A DNA stretch of 64,000 nt from Porphyra umbilicalis. Taxonomy: Eukaryota; Rhodophyta; Bangiophyceae; Bangiales; Bangiaceae. The number at the start of each line of letters is the position of its first letter. The first letter of the stretch is position 1. Location: the NCBI GenBank assembly GCA_002049455.2, contig KV918827.1:1-64000 (forward strand). Reading direction: 5' to 3'. The notes under the pieces were generated by a model. That model saw only the letters and a program-made list of their open reading frames with translations, did not search any database and was not told the DNA's origin. Shown here piece after piece: positions 32,239 through 43,025 of this stretch. The translations under genes and the position numbers were made by a program.

Positions 32239-33066
32239 GTGCGTGCCGGGTCCGTCATGGTGGATCCGTTCCCTCTCGATGCCGTGGGTGGCTATGGCGA
32301 CGCGGCGCCGGCATCCAGCGGCGTTGTATGCGCGACTGTCGCGTCCGACATCCCCCCCACTGACGATGCAGACCTGGAGCTGGACAGGTGGCGCAAGGTT
32401 CTGGTTTTTGTGTCGGCGTCTTTGGCGGAGCCAGCGCTCAATGTCTTCAACGGCTGCGACATGCTGGACGTTGAGGTCTTAGCTCGGGCCCTCATCGCTG
32501 GCGTGCCCAGTGAGCTTTGGCTTGACTACATGGACTGCATCCAGGGCGTCGTCTTCGTGTGGCAGTTTATGCGGCTGACGAGCGACCACATAGACGCGTC
32601 ACCGGCGTTGAGCCGCGCCGTTGGCGAGCTCCTGCTCTTTGCCTGCCGCACGGACGCGCAGGCGCCTGTGCTGTGGAAGGCCAAGGCGGGCGAGGATGCC
32701 AAGGCGTTCAGGGAAGAGTGGGCGGAGGCGTCCGTAGAGAAGCACGCGGCGTGGCTGAAACGCCAGGGCGTCCGCGACGAAGAGACTCACGTCGTTGCCG
32801 TCGGGCAATCCATCGCCCGTGTCATCGAACAAGCCAACAAGCTGGGCTCTGGCCAGGTATGGCCTGGGCGCAAGGCATTGCGCGCCTTCGTCGAGGACTA
32901 CACCTCGGAGCGGAAGCGAAAGAAGGCAGCAGACAAGCGGGCTGCTGAAAAGGCGGGCGGCAAGACGGGTGGCAAAAAGAAGGGCGCGCAAGTACGGGGA
33001 GAAGGCTGGCAAAATGAAAGAGCGCAAGGCGTAAGACGACGACGACTGCCGCCACCACTTCTCTGA
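32239..33066 (+). CDS. unrecognised frame upstream of the KDZ transposase C-terminus
   Basis: A 275-codon continuous frame with consistent codon use. The middle is helical and ordered (VLARALIAGVPSELWLDYMD, QGVVFVWQFMRL, EEWAEASVEKHAAWLKRQGV) and the tail is very basic (Lys-rich, KKKGAQ region). A few bases before its end, the frame 33062 onwards takes up with SDNVLRAPGVLSFLCCCGY, which is transposase-like; so this frame is probably the upstream part of the same transposase, interrupted by a frame change near 33000-33060. In known KDZ proteins a helical stretch of this kind precedes the Cys-rich CCCGY block. Whether it is a host gene instead cannot be excluded. Confidence 0.45.
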   Translation: MRAGSVMVDPFPLDAVGGYGDAAPASSGVVCATVASDIPPTDDADLELDRWRKVLVFVSASLAEPALNVFNGCDMLDVEVLARALIAGVPSELWLDYMDCIQGVVFVWQFMRLTSDHIDASPALSRAVGELLLFACRTDAQAPVLWKAKAGEDAKAFREEWAEASVEKHAAWLKRQGVRDEETHVVAVGQSIARVIEQANKLGSGQVWPGRKALRAFVEDYTSERKRKKAADKRAAEKAGGKTGGKKKGAQVRGEGWQNERAQGVRRRRLPPPLL

Positions 33067-33704
33067 CAACGTCCTGCGAGCACCCGGCGTTCTGAGCTTC
33101 CTGTGTTGCTGCGGTTACATTGTCGGCTTTGAGATACTGCGGGAGTTGGAGAGCCCGGCTCACGTCGTGTCGTCATTGGCACAGCGTTTTGTAAAGCTTC
33201 CTCGGGAGGTTTTGTTTCGACAATGCTTGCCAAGCGCAGCGCAACGCGCTCCGTCGTGTACCGTGGCTCCTTCACCAGTCTCTGACAGCCTAGTTTATAG
33301 ACCGCTTTCACCGTGTCGGTCACAACTGCTCGCCGGTTTTTACCGCCGACCAGTACCCGGTGCTCTCGCAAGGGCACGACACGTCGGGTGCCGACCGACA
33401 GCACTCCATCAAAAAGAAGTAAAAGAATGCCCTCACGTACATGACGCAGAGGCGTTTTATTGTTCGCTCTCGACATATTGCGGCACTCAACAACGTCCGA
33501 CTGTCGCAGAGGCGGCAGGCGCGCAAGCTCAACGCCGCCGGCCGCCTTCCAGGCGAGGCCAAGACGTCCGGGGAGATCCAGCATCACCCAGTGGAAACGT
33601 ACTTCCATTGGAACATTGTGCAGCACTGTGAGCGTGAAGGGTGTGCTTGTCGTGACGGAGAGATAGAGCTTGGAGAGGCGTTTGGGCTTGAGACCAAGGT
33701 GTAG
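33062..33704 (+). pseudogene. KDZ/Zisupton transposase, C-terminal part
   Basis: The order of blocks is that of KDZ transposases: LSFLCCCGYIVGFEILRELE (a Cys-rich strand and the ES-type acidic pair), RFVKLPREVLF, then after one extra base DNACQAQRNALRRVPWLL (the DxAC block), FIDRFHRVGHNCSPVF (the D-x-F-H...H-x-C block, 33294-33341), a Q-H-S segment and NALTYMTQRRFIVRSRHIAAL. This matches, from memory, the vertebrate and algal form YDFAC ... VDRFH...H..CS ... NSQ.NEQ.N ... LSYM. TAG at 33291 and TAA at 33420 interrupt the frame, plus the extra base near 33217, so the copy is dead. It ends at 33704. The first part of the element (CxC clusters and Ulp1) lies 4.5 kb upstream. Confidence 0.6.
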
Positions 33705-35050
33705 AAACAGAACGTTCTTCCGAATGATCCATGTATTCGATTGTCCAGACGGAAAAACAATCAGAACAAGGACTAGAGGCAGGCGCCGGCGGGAGTTGGG
33801 AGCATAGAGAGCGCTGAGCTTCCTTGCCAACTGCGACATAGTCGTCGTGAGCTTCGTTGACGCGGAGCTCACCGTCGCGCACGCCTCACCAGTAGACACA
33901 TCTCCGCCAGTGCGGCCGCTGCTGCTGCCGCGGTTGTTCCTACGGCATTCCTTAGAGAGGTCCGGAAGACGATATCGATGACCGCCGCGTCACTCGAGGT
34001 ACTCCCGCCGAATTCTGTTGTCCCCGACGCGACGGTTGTCACAAACCCGTTGCGGCGGCCAGACCCCCCCCCACGCATCCCCTGTGTCCAACTATTGATG
34101 CAGTAGCGTCACCATGGGCGATGACACGACCAGTACAGAAATCGGCCGACGCCCAGTGCGCCTGCAAGCGCGTCCGTGTCGACGCGTACCGTTTACTTCA
34201 CTCCGGGCTGAGCTCCCGCCCACTGGTTTGGCCGCACCCACGCAGCCCATCTGAGGCGCCTCTGTGTACGACAGTGGTCACACTTCAAACGGCCAATGAG
34301 CCACGACGCCAGTTCGCATACCTGACCCACTGGCGCCGCACACGCGCGCTCCACTGTTCCACTCGTACAGCGCATCCCAGTGGCCTCACAGATCGCCACT
34401 GTTGCATTGATTACACAGCGGCTTTCCATATTTACAGATCTGTTTTCCTCATGGTCAATCCGAAGAGTGCGCCCATTTCCGGTGATGCCTCATCAGGGGG
34501 CTCCAAGCGGAGGTTCGCAGGCCCCTGGCCTTGGAGGGCCTCTCCAGGATTCTTGTTGAGGCCATTCCCCGATGGGCCCGTGCACCACCCTCGTGTCCTC
34601 GGAGGCTTCCAGCGCGCTCCGCCGCAACACCGGGCTGTGAACGCCCCGACAGTGCCCCGCGGCGCCGTACCGCCGTCACGACGGCGGCGAGCGCGCCTCG
34701 TCCCTCTCATGACTACGTTTTTTCCGCCGTTCCTGCGTCCCATCAGCCATGCCGGCTTTGGCGGCGGCCCTGCACGGCGTGCAGACCTTCCAATGTGTGG
34801 ATCTCCCATTATAGTTACCGCCGGCACGCCGATTTACTCTCCATGCCTCCCCCACCCCTCCAGCTTGCTACTCCCACCCCGCCGTGTTGGCACCCCCGCC
34901 TTCCCACCTTGCTACCCGCACCCATCTATTTTTCTACTCCCATCCCCCGCGCATGCTACCCCCTTCCCCCATGCAGATGGTACCCCCATCCCCATTCACG
35001 TGATCCCTGTCGTCCCCCTGCTTGCTAGACCGCGACAGTCGCCGAGACCT
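33705..35050. other. stretch without a supported gene
   Basis: The open frame 34121-35530 crosses a pyrimidine-rich tract (34830-35030, repeated TACTCCCACCCC-like units) and has no domain; it is taken as chance. I see nothing else. Confidence 0.4.
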
Positions 35051-35079
35051 TGTTCAGCTGACCTGCCGCCGCCAACGAG

Positions 35080-35340
35080 GTGGTCGTCAACAGAAATGGG
35101 GACGTGGCCGACGGCAACTTGCCTGTCGAGTCTGCCTCACCCGTCGACATGTTGCCGGCTAACGCGTAGAAAGTGGTGCAGACGGCCTTGGAAACTATCG
35201 CCGCTGCGGCCGTCGCCGCCAAGCCGACCGCAGCCAACCAGGCGGTGGCCTTCATTATGGGGGAGGCGGCCGATGCCAACCTACCGCTCGTTGCTGCCGC
35301 GACCGACGACGCGCAGCCGTCCGACACGGCGGCATCGTGA
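35080..35340 (+). repeat. third block of the 54-residue repeat
   Basis: ADGNLPVESASPVDMLPANA (asparagine codon at 35116) and ADANLPLVAAATDDAQPSDT (asparagine codon at 35278) are exactly 162 bp apart, with AAVAAKPTAANQAVAF between them. Same family as the blocks at 28.9-30.3 and 31.1-32.2 kb; this copy confirms the unit length exactly. Confidence 0.7.
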
Positions 35341-35717
35341 TGACGGGCGTGGCAATGACTTCCACCGCCGCCACTGGTGTCACGTTTGGTGCCGCCCGCT
35401 GACGGGATCGCGGACACTAATAAGACGAGCGTCCAAGAGTCGTCGATGGCGGCCGGGCGTGGCCACGACCGCCGCCGCCGCCGTGGGGTCAAGGTCATTT
35501 CCAAGCAGACTACGGCCGGCCTGGCTGTGACCGTCAAGACGCGGGAGGCTGATGGTAGCGACGCACGTCTCACCGTCGCAAGTGCCGTCGGGAGGGGGGG
35601 AATGGAGGGGGTGGTGATGAAAAGCGCAACCGTGATAGAACGTATTCCGTCGGTCTCAAACATAGCCCTTGTCAAAGCGGTAGCCGATGAAATACAGACG
35701 TTAAGAACCCACTCGAG

Positions 35718-36179
35718 CTACTCAAACAAACCGTGCGACTGCGTTCGGACGTCGTCGTCCGCCCTCGCCGTGCGTTGATGTTCCTTGCATGTGTATCCAG
35801 GGCCAGTGGTATAAAGCAAGTCCCGCATACAACCAGCGAACTCGGCAGAAACCTTGCGGTGGGACCTACGACACTCGGTGTCGGACGGGCCCTCCGGAAC
35901 AAATAGCAGTTCACATATCATAATGCAAAACATGGGACGTGTAAAGCACCCCTTCCCCACAGTGCGCGACAAACGCTGCGCCTTGAAATCGTTCGCTTGG
36001 CTCGGTTGTGGCAGCAGCTGAATGACGTGTGCCGTCACCATGGAGAAGATCACCTCCGAGATGAAGGTTGAGGTGGGTGGATACGCCACAGCGCACTTGA
36101 CCGCCGCGAGGTACTTTCGGTGCTTCAACGGCGCGGTGCGGTCAGTGTCGGTGCACACCGGAATGAAGCGGGCGTCCAT
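35718..36179 (-). CDS. possible small protein, unrecognised
   Basis: A 153-codon frame from ATG. Residues 1-60 (MDARFIPVCTDTDRTAPLKH, FISEVIFSMVTAHVIQLL) show codon choice typical of the window's genes (C or G in third positions), whereas the second half drifts. A hydrophobic patch FCIMICELLFV follows. No family recognised; the reverse strand is also open here, so it remains doubtful. Confidence 0.3.
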   Translation of the reverse strand: MDARFIPVCTDTDRTAPLKHRKYLAAVKCAVAYPPTSTFISEVIFSMVTAHVIQLLPQPSQANDFKAQRLSRTVGKGCFTRPMFCIMICELLFVPEGPSDTECRRSHRKVSAEFAGCMRDLLYTTGPGYTCKEHQRTARADDDVRTQSHGLFE

Positions 36180-37736
36180 GGTAGGGGATGTGAAGGACAG
36201 AGGAGAGGGTGGGAAAGGTGGGGACCCAAGGTGCCAGGCCAAGTGGGCAACAATGGGATGAGATAGGGGAAAGGGAGGAGACATTGCGTGCGAGGGGGGG
36301 GCAGATGACAATAGAGACCGAGAGGAGGCCGACGAGAAACGCAGCCAGCCAGTGGCTTATGACCCGCCGTGATTGCCCTGGAGAGGAGGGTGCCTGAAAC
36401 TACCGCGAGTATTTTTGGAAACATCTGAGTGAGAATAGAGCTGTCAGAGAATTGATGAACGGGGGGCTGCACTGGCTCCCCTTCTACGGGTGATTTGGTC
36501 CGAACATGACTCGAAAAGATCTGAAGGTCGCACAAGGTGCACCGCACTATTGTCGCAGTGCACGTCTCTCAGGCGATTCTGCCTGGATCTGGCCTGTCTT
36601 GCAGAACTTCGGGGCCCCGGAGCCCGCATCTGATGCGAATCCGAGGCGGAACGCCCGAGAAACGACGAAAAACGACGAGAAACGAAGGGAAGCGACGGGA
36701 CTGCGAGGGGGCCCGAATGACCTGGGTCGGGCCGCAGCACACGCCGACTGTCGGAAGGGGACCCTCTTTACAGCTCCACACCTGCTGATTGGCTGGGACG
36801 CAAGATCCTTGCACATTTAATTCGGTCGCTGATTGGCTGTCCGTTGCTGCTCGCGCGTTGTCGTCTTCGTCTTCGCCGCGCTGCTGTCCCCCCCCCCAAG
36901 TGGCGCAACAGTTGGGATCATTGCTCACGCCCCGGCAAAAGAGGGGGAAAGACAACCCACGTAGCGGGAGAGTGACCAAAGAGGGAAGAAAAAGACGGCG
37001 CGTCTGCCTGTGTTGTTTTTGAGTGCGATCCAGTGCATGTGCAGATTTGACTCTTCACGCCCTCCCACCCCCACCGCCGCTGTCCACGCCGCCCGCCAGA
37101 ACCCCCCACTGAGCGTGAACCAGAATGCCCCATGTTTCCCAGACGCGCCTACATGGACGGCGGACTCAAACAAGGGAGGGGGGGGGGCACATGGACGACT
37201 CAAGCAGAGAGTACAGGCTGATGACACACCATGTTCACCACCGATGTCGCGCGCTACAGAAAAGGGGCCAAAATTTACAACAAAAGCACACAGAGACAAG
37301 CAGCACAGCATCAACGATCGCGCCTGCCGCCATGCAATGAGCACCCGTGCGCCCCCCCCCCCCTCCCCGCCCCCCCCGAAAAGAGAAGCGGACCCCCTGG
37401 AGTGTGCGCGAACGACGCATACCTCCGTGAGACACCCTGTCCCAGCAAAAGGGCAACAGCTGCCCGCGATCGGCGGAGCGACGGGGGCGCCGGCGATAGT
37501 GACGGGCGGGGGCAAGCGGGGGGGGGGGCGGGGGGGTGCGGCGCAGCTGTCGGCACGACGGCGGCCGTGGCCCCGACCGCCGGCTCTTGTACCGGCTCCG
37601 AATTCAATTTAATTTACTCGCCGACTTGCTGTGAAACATGCCTGGATAAATGCGATATAAGTGCGGAGTTATCAAAAATGTTTGAAAACACATCAGTGCT
37701 TATGTTCTTGTTCGGATCGGCCAAAATTGGGCGGTC
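36180..37736. other. stretch without a supported gene
   Basis: Short overlapping frames only. GC-rich tracts near 37.1-37.6 kb, then AT-rich DNA. No structure seen. Confidence 0.4.
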
Positions 37737-37737
37737 T

Positions 37738-37831
37738 GCAATACATTGCTACTTACCCGGAAATACCGCCGGACTTGTCGCTGCCAATGCACCTCGCCAT
37801 GTGGAGCTGCTGCGCCATGCTCAACACTCCC
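37738..37831. repeat. 94-bp repeat, left copy, flanking the copia element
   Basis: GCAATACATTGCTACTTACC and the following bases to about 37831 recur in the same orientation at 43258-43351, with about 4 differences in 94. The two copies flank the copia coding region and may be what is left of its long terminal repeats, or an older repeat into which it inserted. Bases just before this copy (GGATCGGCCAAAATTGGG) also resemble 49590-49610. Confidence 0.7.
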
Positions 37832-38113
37832 CCCAGGTCCACATGGGCGCAGGGTGTGCGGGCCACGTCTCGATGTCGCCATCGGGAAAACGTGAGCGCG
37901 GCAAGAGTCGAACTCCGGGTGCCTGCCTCACAGGCAGGAAACCCAGGTGCAGTTGGTATCGATACCAACCAAAAAAATCAACCACAACAGATGCCCCCGT
38001 ACGACGGCCCATGTGAAAGAGGACGTCCAGCTGACCAAAATGATTGGACAGCACCGTCAGAGTCCATCAGACGGCGGAGATACGACCCGCCGCCCGGCCC
38101 GGCCGCGAAGAAC

Positions 38114-38429
38114 AGTAGCGCTACTATCCATCGCCAGCTCCGGGTCGCTACACGTGGCCGACCACGTGTTACAAATCGACACGTGGACAGCCACGCGTTA
38201 CAATGCGACACGTGGACAGCCACGTGTTACAATGCGACACGTGGACTGCCACGTGTTACATTGCGACACGTGGACTGCCACGTGTTACAACTTGATCCGC
38301 AGACGCGTGGCGCTCCACGTGTTGCAACTCGATCCGACCGCCAGAGGTTGGGTAGTAGCGCTACTAACCTTCCCTTCTGCGTTTTGGCCGAAATCGACCA
38401 CCGGGCCCGACGTGGACAGTAGCGCTACT
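38114..38429. repeat. palindrome AGTAGCGCTACT, three copies around a 29-bp minisatellite
   Basis: The perfect 12-bp palindrome occurs at 38114-38125, 38354-38365 and 38418-38429. Between the first two lie five 29-bp tandem units (38151-38295), each starting CACGTGGACAGCCACGTGTT or a close variant, so each unit can itself fold back. The cluster lies between the copia coding end and the left 94-bp repeat, that is, in the element's 3' untranslated or long-terminal-repeat region. Confidence 0.85.
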
Positions 38430-38537
38430 ACCATGTCGGCCAAAACGCCGCAAATCGACCCCGGACCAGATCGACTCGGCCGATTACCGCGACTCCGCGG
38501 TTGTGCCACTGGCCGTCCCCAGTAGCACCGCGGCCGC

Positions 38538-41500
38538 TCAGCACTTCCCCAACAAGGGGCCGCCGAGGCCAGCGTCGCGCACCACCTCGCCCAGGTCCCC
38601 GCCAGTCCCGATGGCGTTCCGGAAAGCCATACACGCCGGCAAGGGCAGCGGCTTAGTGAGCCCGTCCGCCGGCATCTCCGCGCTCGGGAGGAAGTAGAAT
38701 GCCACCTCCCCGCGGGCCTGGTAGTCTCGCTCCATGTGGAAAGCCACGTCCACGTGCTTAGTCCGCCCCGTCGCTTCCGGGTTGTTGACAAGCGCCTGGC
38801 AGGACTGGTTGTCCTCCCCCATTGGCACGGCTCCGCCGTCGACGCCCAGCGCCGACAGCAGCTTGCGTAGCCACAGCGCCTCCTTGGTCGCCATCGCGGC
38901 GGCCACGTACTCCGCCTCGGCCGTCGAGGTGGCCACGGTCGACTGGCGCTTGCTTGCCCACGCAATCGGCCCGCCATTGCAGGTAAAGACGAAACCGGTT
39001 GTCGACCGACGACCGTCGATGTCGCCGGCCCAGTCGGCGTCGACAAACCCTTGCAGCGGCTCGCTGCCGCCGTAGACCACCCCCAGGCGAGTCGTCCCGC
39101 GCAGGTAGCGCAGAACCCCCTTGGCCGCGCGCATGTGGTCCTCCTCAGGGCAGGACATGAAGCGCGACAGCACCCCTACGGCAAAGGCGATGTCTGGCCT
39201 AGTCGTTGTAGACAGGTAGAGGAGGGAGCCAACCAACTCGGCATAACGGTTGCCCTCCGGCAGCAGGCCCTCCCCTGTCTTGGTCAGCTTGACCCCCGAC
39301 GCCATCGGCGTCTTGTTTGGCGTCGCCTTGTCCATCCCGAACGCCTCCAGCAGCGTCGCGGTGTGCCCCGGGTTGCTCAACGTCAGAGTCTTGGCCGCCC
39401 GGTTGCGCATGAACCTCATGCCAATGAAGTCCTTGACCTCCCCCATGTCGCGCACCTCAAACTTGGCAGACACGGAGTGCTTGACGGCCTCGACCCCAGC
39501 CAGCTTCTCGCCCGCCACGATAAGGTCGTCGACGTACACGAGGATAAAGATACACCCGTGCACGGGGTGGTGCCACTCATAGAGGCACGGGTCCACCTTG
39601 GACCGGACCGCCCCCATCTCCTTGAGCTCTTTGTCGAGCTTGATGCCCCACAGCCGCCCCGCCTGCTTTGTCCCGTAGAGTGCCAGGTTTAGCCGACACA
39701 TCTCCTCCAGCCCCTCGGGTTCGACACCGTCGGGGAGTTTGATGTACATCTCCTTGTCCATCTTGGCGTTGAGGAAGGCTGTCTTGACGTCGACATGGTG
39801 AATCTCCCAGCTGATGGCTGCCGCCACAGCAAAGAGGGCACGTGTTGTGGCCGCGTTGGGTACCGGAGCCCACGTCTCGTCAAAGGCTCGTCCCGGCACC
39901 TGGTTGAAGCCTTAGGCCACAAGTCGAGCCTTGTAGCGCGTCAGATTGCCCTCCGCGTCGTGCTTGATGTCGAACACGAATCGCGTCTTGATGGCCTTTT
40001 GCTTCTTGTTGTTCCCCGTAGTCTTGGACCAGGTGCCAAGGTTCTTGTGTGCCGCCACCTCCTCCTTAATGGCCTGCTTCCACAGCGGCCAGTCAGGACG
40101 AGCGCGCGCCTCCTTCTCGTTTTCAGGCGGTTTGTGCAAGTCCCAGCCCGCTGCAGCCGCGGACGCGGTACAGCTTGCCAGGTATGCCTTGGGATCCTTC
40201 TCCCACCAGGTTACCTTGGGAGCTGGCTTGCGCTTCGAGCGCCGAGGCCCCGGTGTGCCGCTGTCACTAACCGCAGGTGCTTGACCGACCCCGGGTGTCG
40301 ATTCACCGTCGCCGTCATCGTCGTCTTCCTCGCTCTCTTCAGCGAGGGAAGGAGGACCACTATCTTCGTCGCTAAAGGAATTTTCGTTGGGGGTGTACTC
40401 GTCCTCACGCCCGCCTTCGGCGTCGAGCATGTCCATTGCCCCTTCGGTGCCGTCGACGCTGTCGGCGTCAGCTTCCGCAGTTAGCCGGGGACCAGCGCTT
40501 GACCCGACCGCCGACGTCTCGACCTTAGCCGGGTTCTCCTCCATCAGCACGTCTCGACGCTCGAAGACTTGGCTCGTCTCATCCTCGAGGATGCGGTAGG
40601 CCTTGCCACCAACCGTGTAGCCAACAAAGCGGCCGACGTCGGTCCTTGGCTCCAGCTTGCGTTGCTGCTTCTTGGGTTTGAGCGCCCACGCCCGGCTCCC
40701 CCCTACGCGGAATCCCGCGACGTTGGGGCGTCGACCCGTTACGGCCTCCAGCGGTGTCACGTCCAGCCCCGCCTTGGGGGACCGGTTGAGCACATGGACG
40801 ACAGAGGCCAACGCCTCAGCCCACAGGTCTTCCTCCGCTCCGGCATCGAGCAGAGCAGCACGCACGCGCTCCATCAGCGTGCGGTTAACCCGCTCCGCTT
40901 TGCCGTTCTGCTGTGACTTGTACGGCGCTGTCATCTCCGACGTGATGCCCTTGTCCTCGTACCATGCCTTGAGGTCGTTGGTGACGTACTCCTTGGCACC
41001 GTCATGACGGACGCGCTTGACCTTGACACCCGTCAGCGTGTCAAGCTGCTTGATACGCGTCTTGAGAACATGCGGTGCCATCCCTTTCGTCTTGATAGGC
41101 GTTGCCGTGATGAACCCCGTGGAGTCCTCCAGCGCCGTCATAAAGTAGATGGAACCACCCAGCGACTCAGTGAGTGGGCCACCAATGTCGGTGTGCACAA
41201 GTTCGCACTTGGTCGTCGCTGTAGACGAGCGGGGGCTCGGCGCCTGCACCATCTTGCCGTCCACACACGGCACACACACAGTGCCAATAACGCGCTTGGC
41301 GTCTGCCACTGACGACGGCATGCCGTCGACCATTGTGGCCGCCCGCTTGAGGTTCTCTAACCCCAAGTGGTTGAAACGACGGTGCCACAGCTCCGCCTCC
41401 CCAGCTATACGCGTGGATGCCGCGTTAGCGGACGCCTGGACCGGCGTCACCTTGAGCACATACTGCTCCAGGTCGTTCACCTTGCCGACCACCGACGCCT

Positions 41501-43025
41501 TGTCGAGCACTCCGCTCGAGCGAACAGCATCCCCGCCGCTAAGGATGTAGCAGGTGTTGTCAACAAACACCACCGCACCTCGATTGCGGTCGACCGCTCG
41601 AACCGACAGCAGGTTGCTAGTCAGGTCCGGAACGAGCATAGTCTCCTCGAGTACCATGCGCGTCTTGGTGTTCCCTTTGCCAACGTCCATGGAGACGTGG
41701 CCGTGCCCCTTGATGGGCACCTTGTCGCCGTTGGCCAAGGTGACCTCGGCCCCGCTTCCCGCCGTCGGGATGGTGAAGCCCTTATCCCCGGCGGCCATGT
41801 GGTTGGTTGCGCCAGAGTCGAGCACCCAGATTGATATCCCGCGTGTGCTCCCGTGAGCCTTGCTGCTTTCGGAATTGCCGGTGAAAGCAGTGTAGGCCAG
41901 AGCGGCACCCGCGTGGGGCCCGCCGCCGTGGCCGCCTTCACGACCACCACCGCCGGGCTTGCCCTTGCCATTGGCCACGTCCGCCTTTTTCTTGTAGCAG
42001 TCGCGCTGCATGTGCCCTTTCTTGTTGCAGTAGAAGCACACGACCGACTTCTTGTCAAACGACTTCTTGTGCGCCGCTGCCGCAAAGGCTCGTGACTTGA
42101 CACTGCCAGAAGGCTTGGACGCGGCGACGGTAATGCTCCGCTGCTCCACTTGCAGCAGCTTAGCCGTCACGTCCGACATGACGAGCTTGGTGTCCTTGTT
42201 CTCCAAGACCGTCCTGAGCATCCCGTACTCTGACGGGAGCCCCGACAAGGCACGCAGTGCGAGCGTGTTGTCGTCCACCGGGTTGCCGAGCATGGCGAGC
42301 TCGTCCCGGATCATCTTGGCGCGTGACGTGAACTTGATGATGTTCTCGTCGCCGCCCTTCTTCAGGCTGCTCAGCTCGTCCATGAGCCGCAGCAGCTGCG
42401 CGTTGTCACGCGCCTCGAACATGTCCTTGAGCGCGTCCCACACCTCCTTGGCCGTGTCCACCGACGTGACCGTGTTGAGATGCACGGGCTTGACCGACAT
42501 CTGGATGGTCGCCAGCGCCGCCTCGTTCATGGCGTCCCACGCTTCGACCACCGGGTCGGACTTCTTGTCGTCCGACGCAGAAGCCGGGCGGTCCGTCACG
42601 ACCGCCGCCCATAACTTCTCCTTCTTGAGCTGCGCACGCTGGTACGCCGCCCACACCTTGTAGTCGTCGTCCAGCTGCGCGAACCGCAGGCCGCCAAAGC
42701 GGCCGTGGTCTGACATGTTGACGACCTCGGCGCCGCACAGCGCCGCACTAACGACGTAGGGAGCAGAGAACGCCCGCCCGACGCCGGAACACACCGCGAC
42801 CCCAGCAACGTCGTCTCGCCAGCGACCGCAGGGAAGACGACGGTTACCACGAGCGACAGCTGGGCCCATAACCTGTGAAGTGAGCGGTAGTTGGGTGGAT
42901 GCGTTGGTTAACTCGGGGCGGGTCTGCGGCACAAGGCCAGCAGCCTCTTGACCCCCAGACGACCCGCTCCCAGCGCCCTCCAGGAACATCCCCACTCTCA
43001 CGCCGTCGCAGAGCGCACGGCGCAC
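38538..43025 (-). mobile_element. Ty1/copia retroelement, coding part nearly whole
   Basis: A single Gag-Pol on the minus strand. In order: a Gag of the UBN2 type (a likely start is the ATG at 42716), a CCHC zinc knuckle (CFYCNKKGHMQRDC, about 42.0 kb), an aspartic protease (WVLDSGATNHMA, about 41.8 kb), the GAG-pre-integrase zinc domain (LWHRRFNHLGLENL), an integrase core (TDIGGP ... QQNGKAERVNRTLM, about 40.9-41.3 kb), a reverse transcriptase (TFAVAAAISWEIHHVDVKTA-type block and YVDDLIVAG, about 39.3-39.9 kb) and RNase H (GFVDADWAGD ... STAEAEYVA, about 38.7-39.1 kb). The order integrase before reverse transcriptase defines copia. As a fossil it has about one break in the coding region. No certain pair of long terminal repeats was found; the 94-bp direct repeats on either side are candidates. 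The well-preserved motifs suggest a young copy. Confidence 0.95.

Noticed and set aside
32898-33899. 333-codon minus-strand frame
   Set aside because: It is antisense to the KDZ transposase C-terminus, whose plus-strand motifs are recognisable; the minus-strand frame has none.
37885-37980. tRNA-like segment with a CCTGC-CTCACAG-GCAGG stem-loop and GTTCGA on the other strand
   Set aside because: One anticodon-like arm and a TTCGA exist, but the T and acceptor stems do not pair and no D arm fits; at most a very degenerate tRNA relic.
38151-38295. Five 29-bp repeats considered as a CRISPR array
   Set aside because: Units are directly adjacent with no unique spacers; it is a minisatellite in a eukaryotic retroelement.
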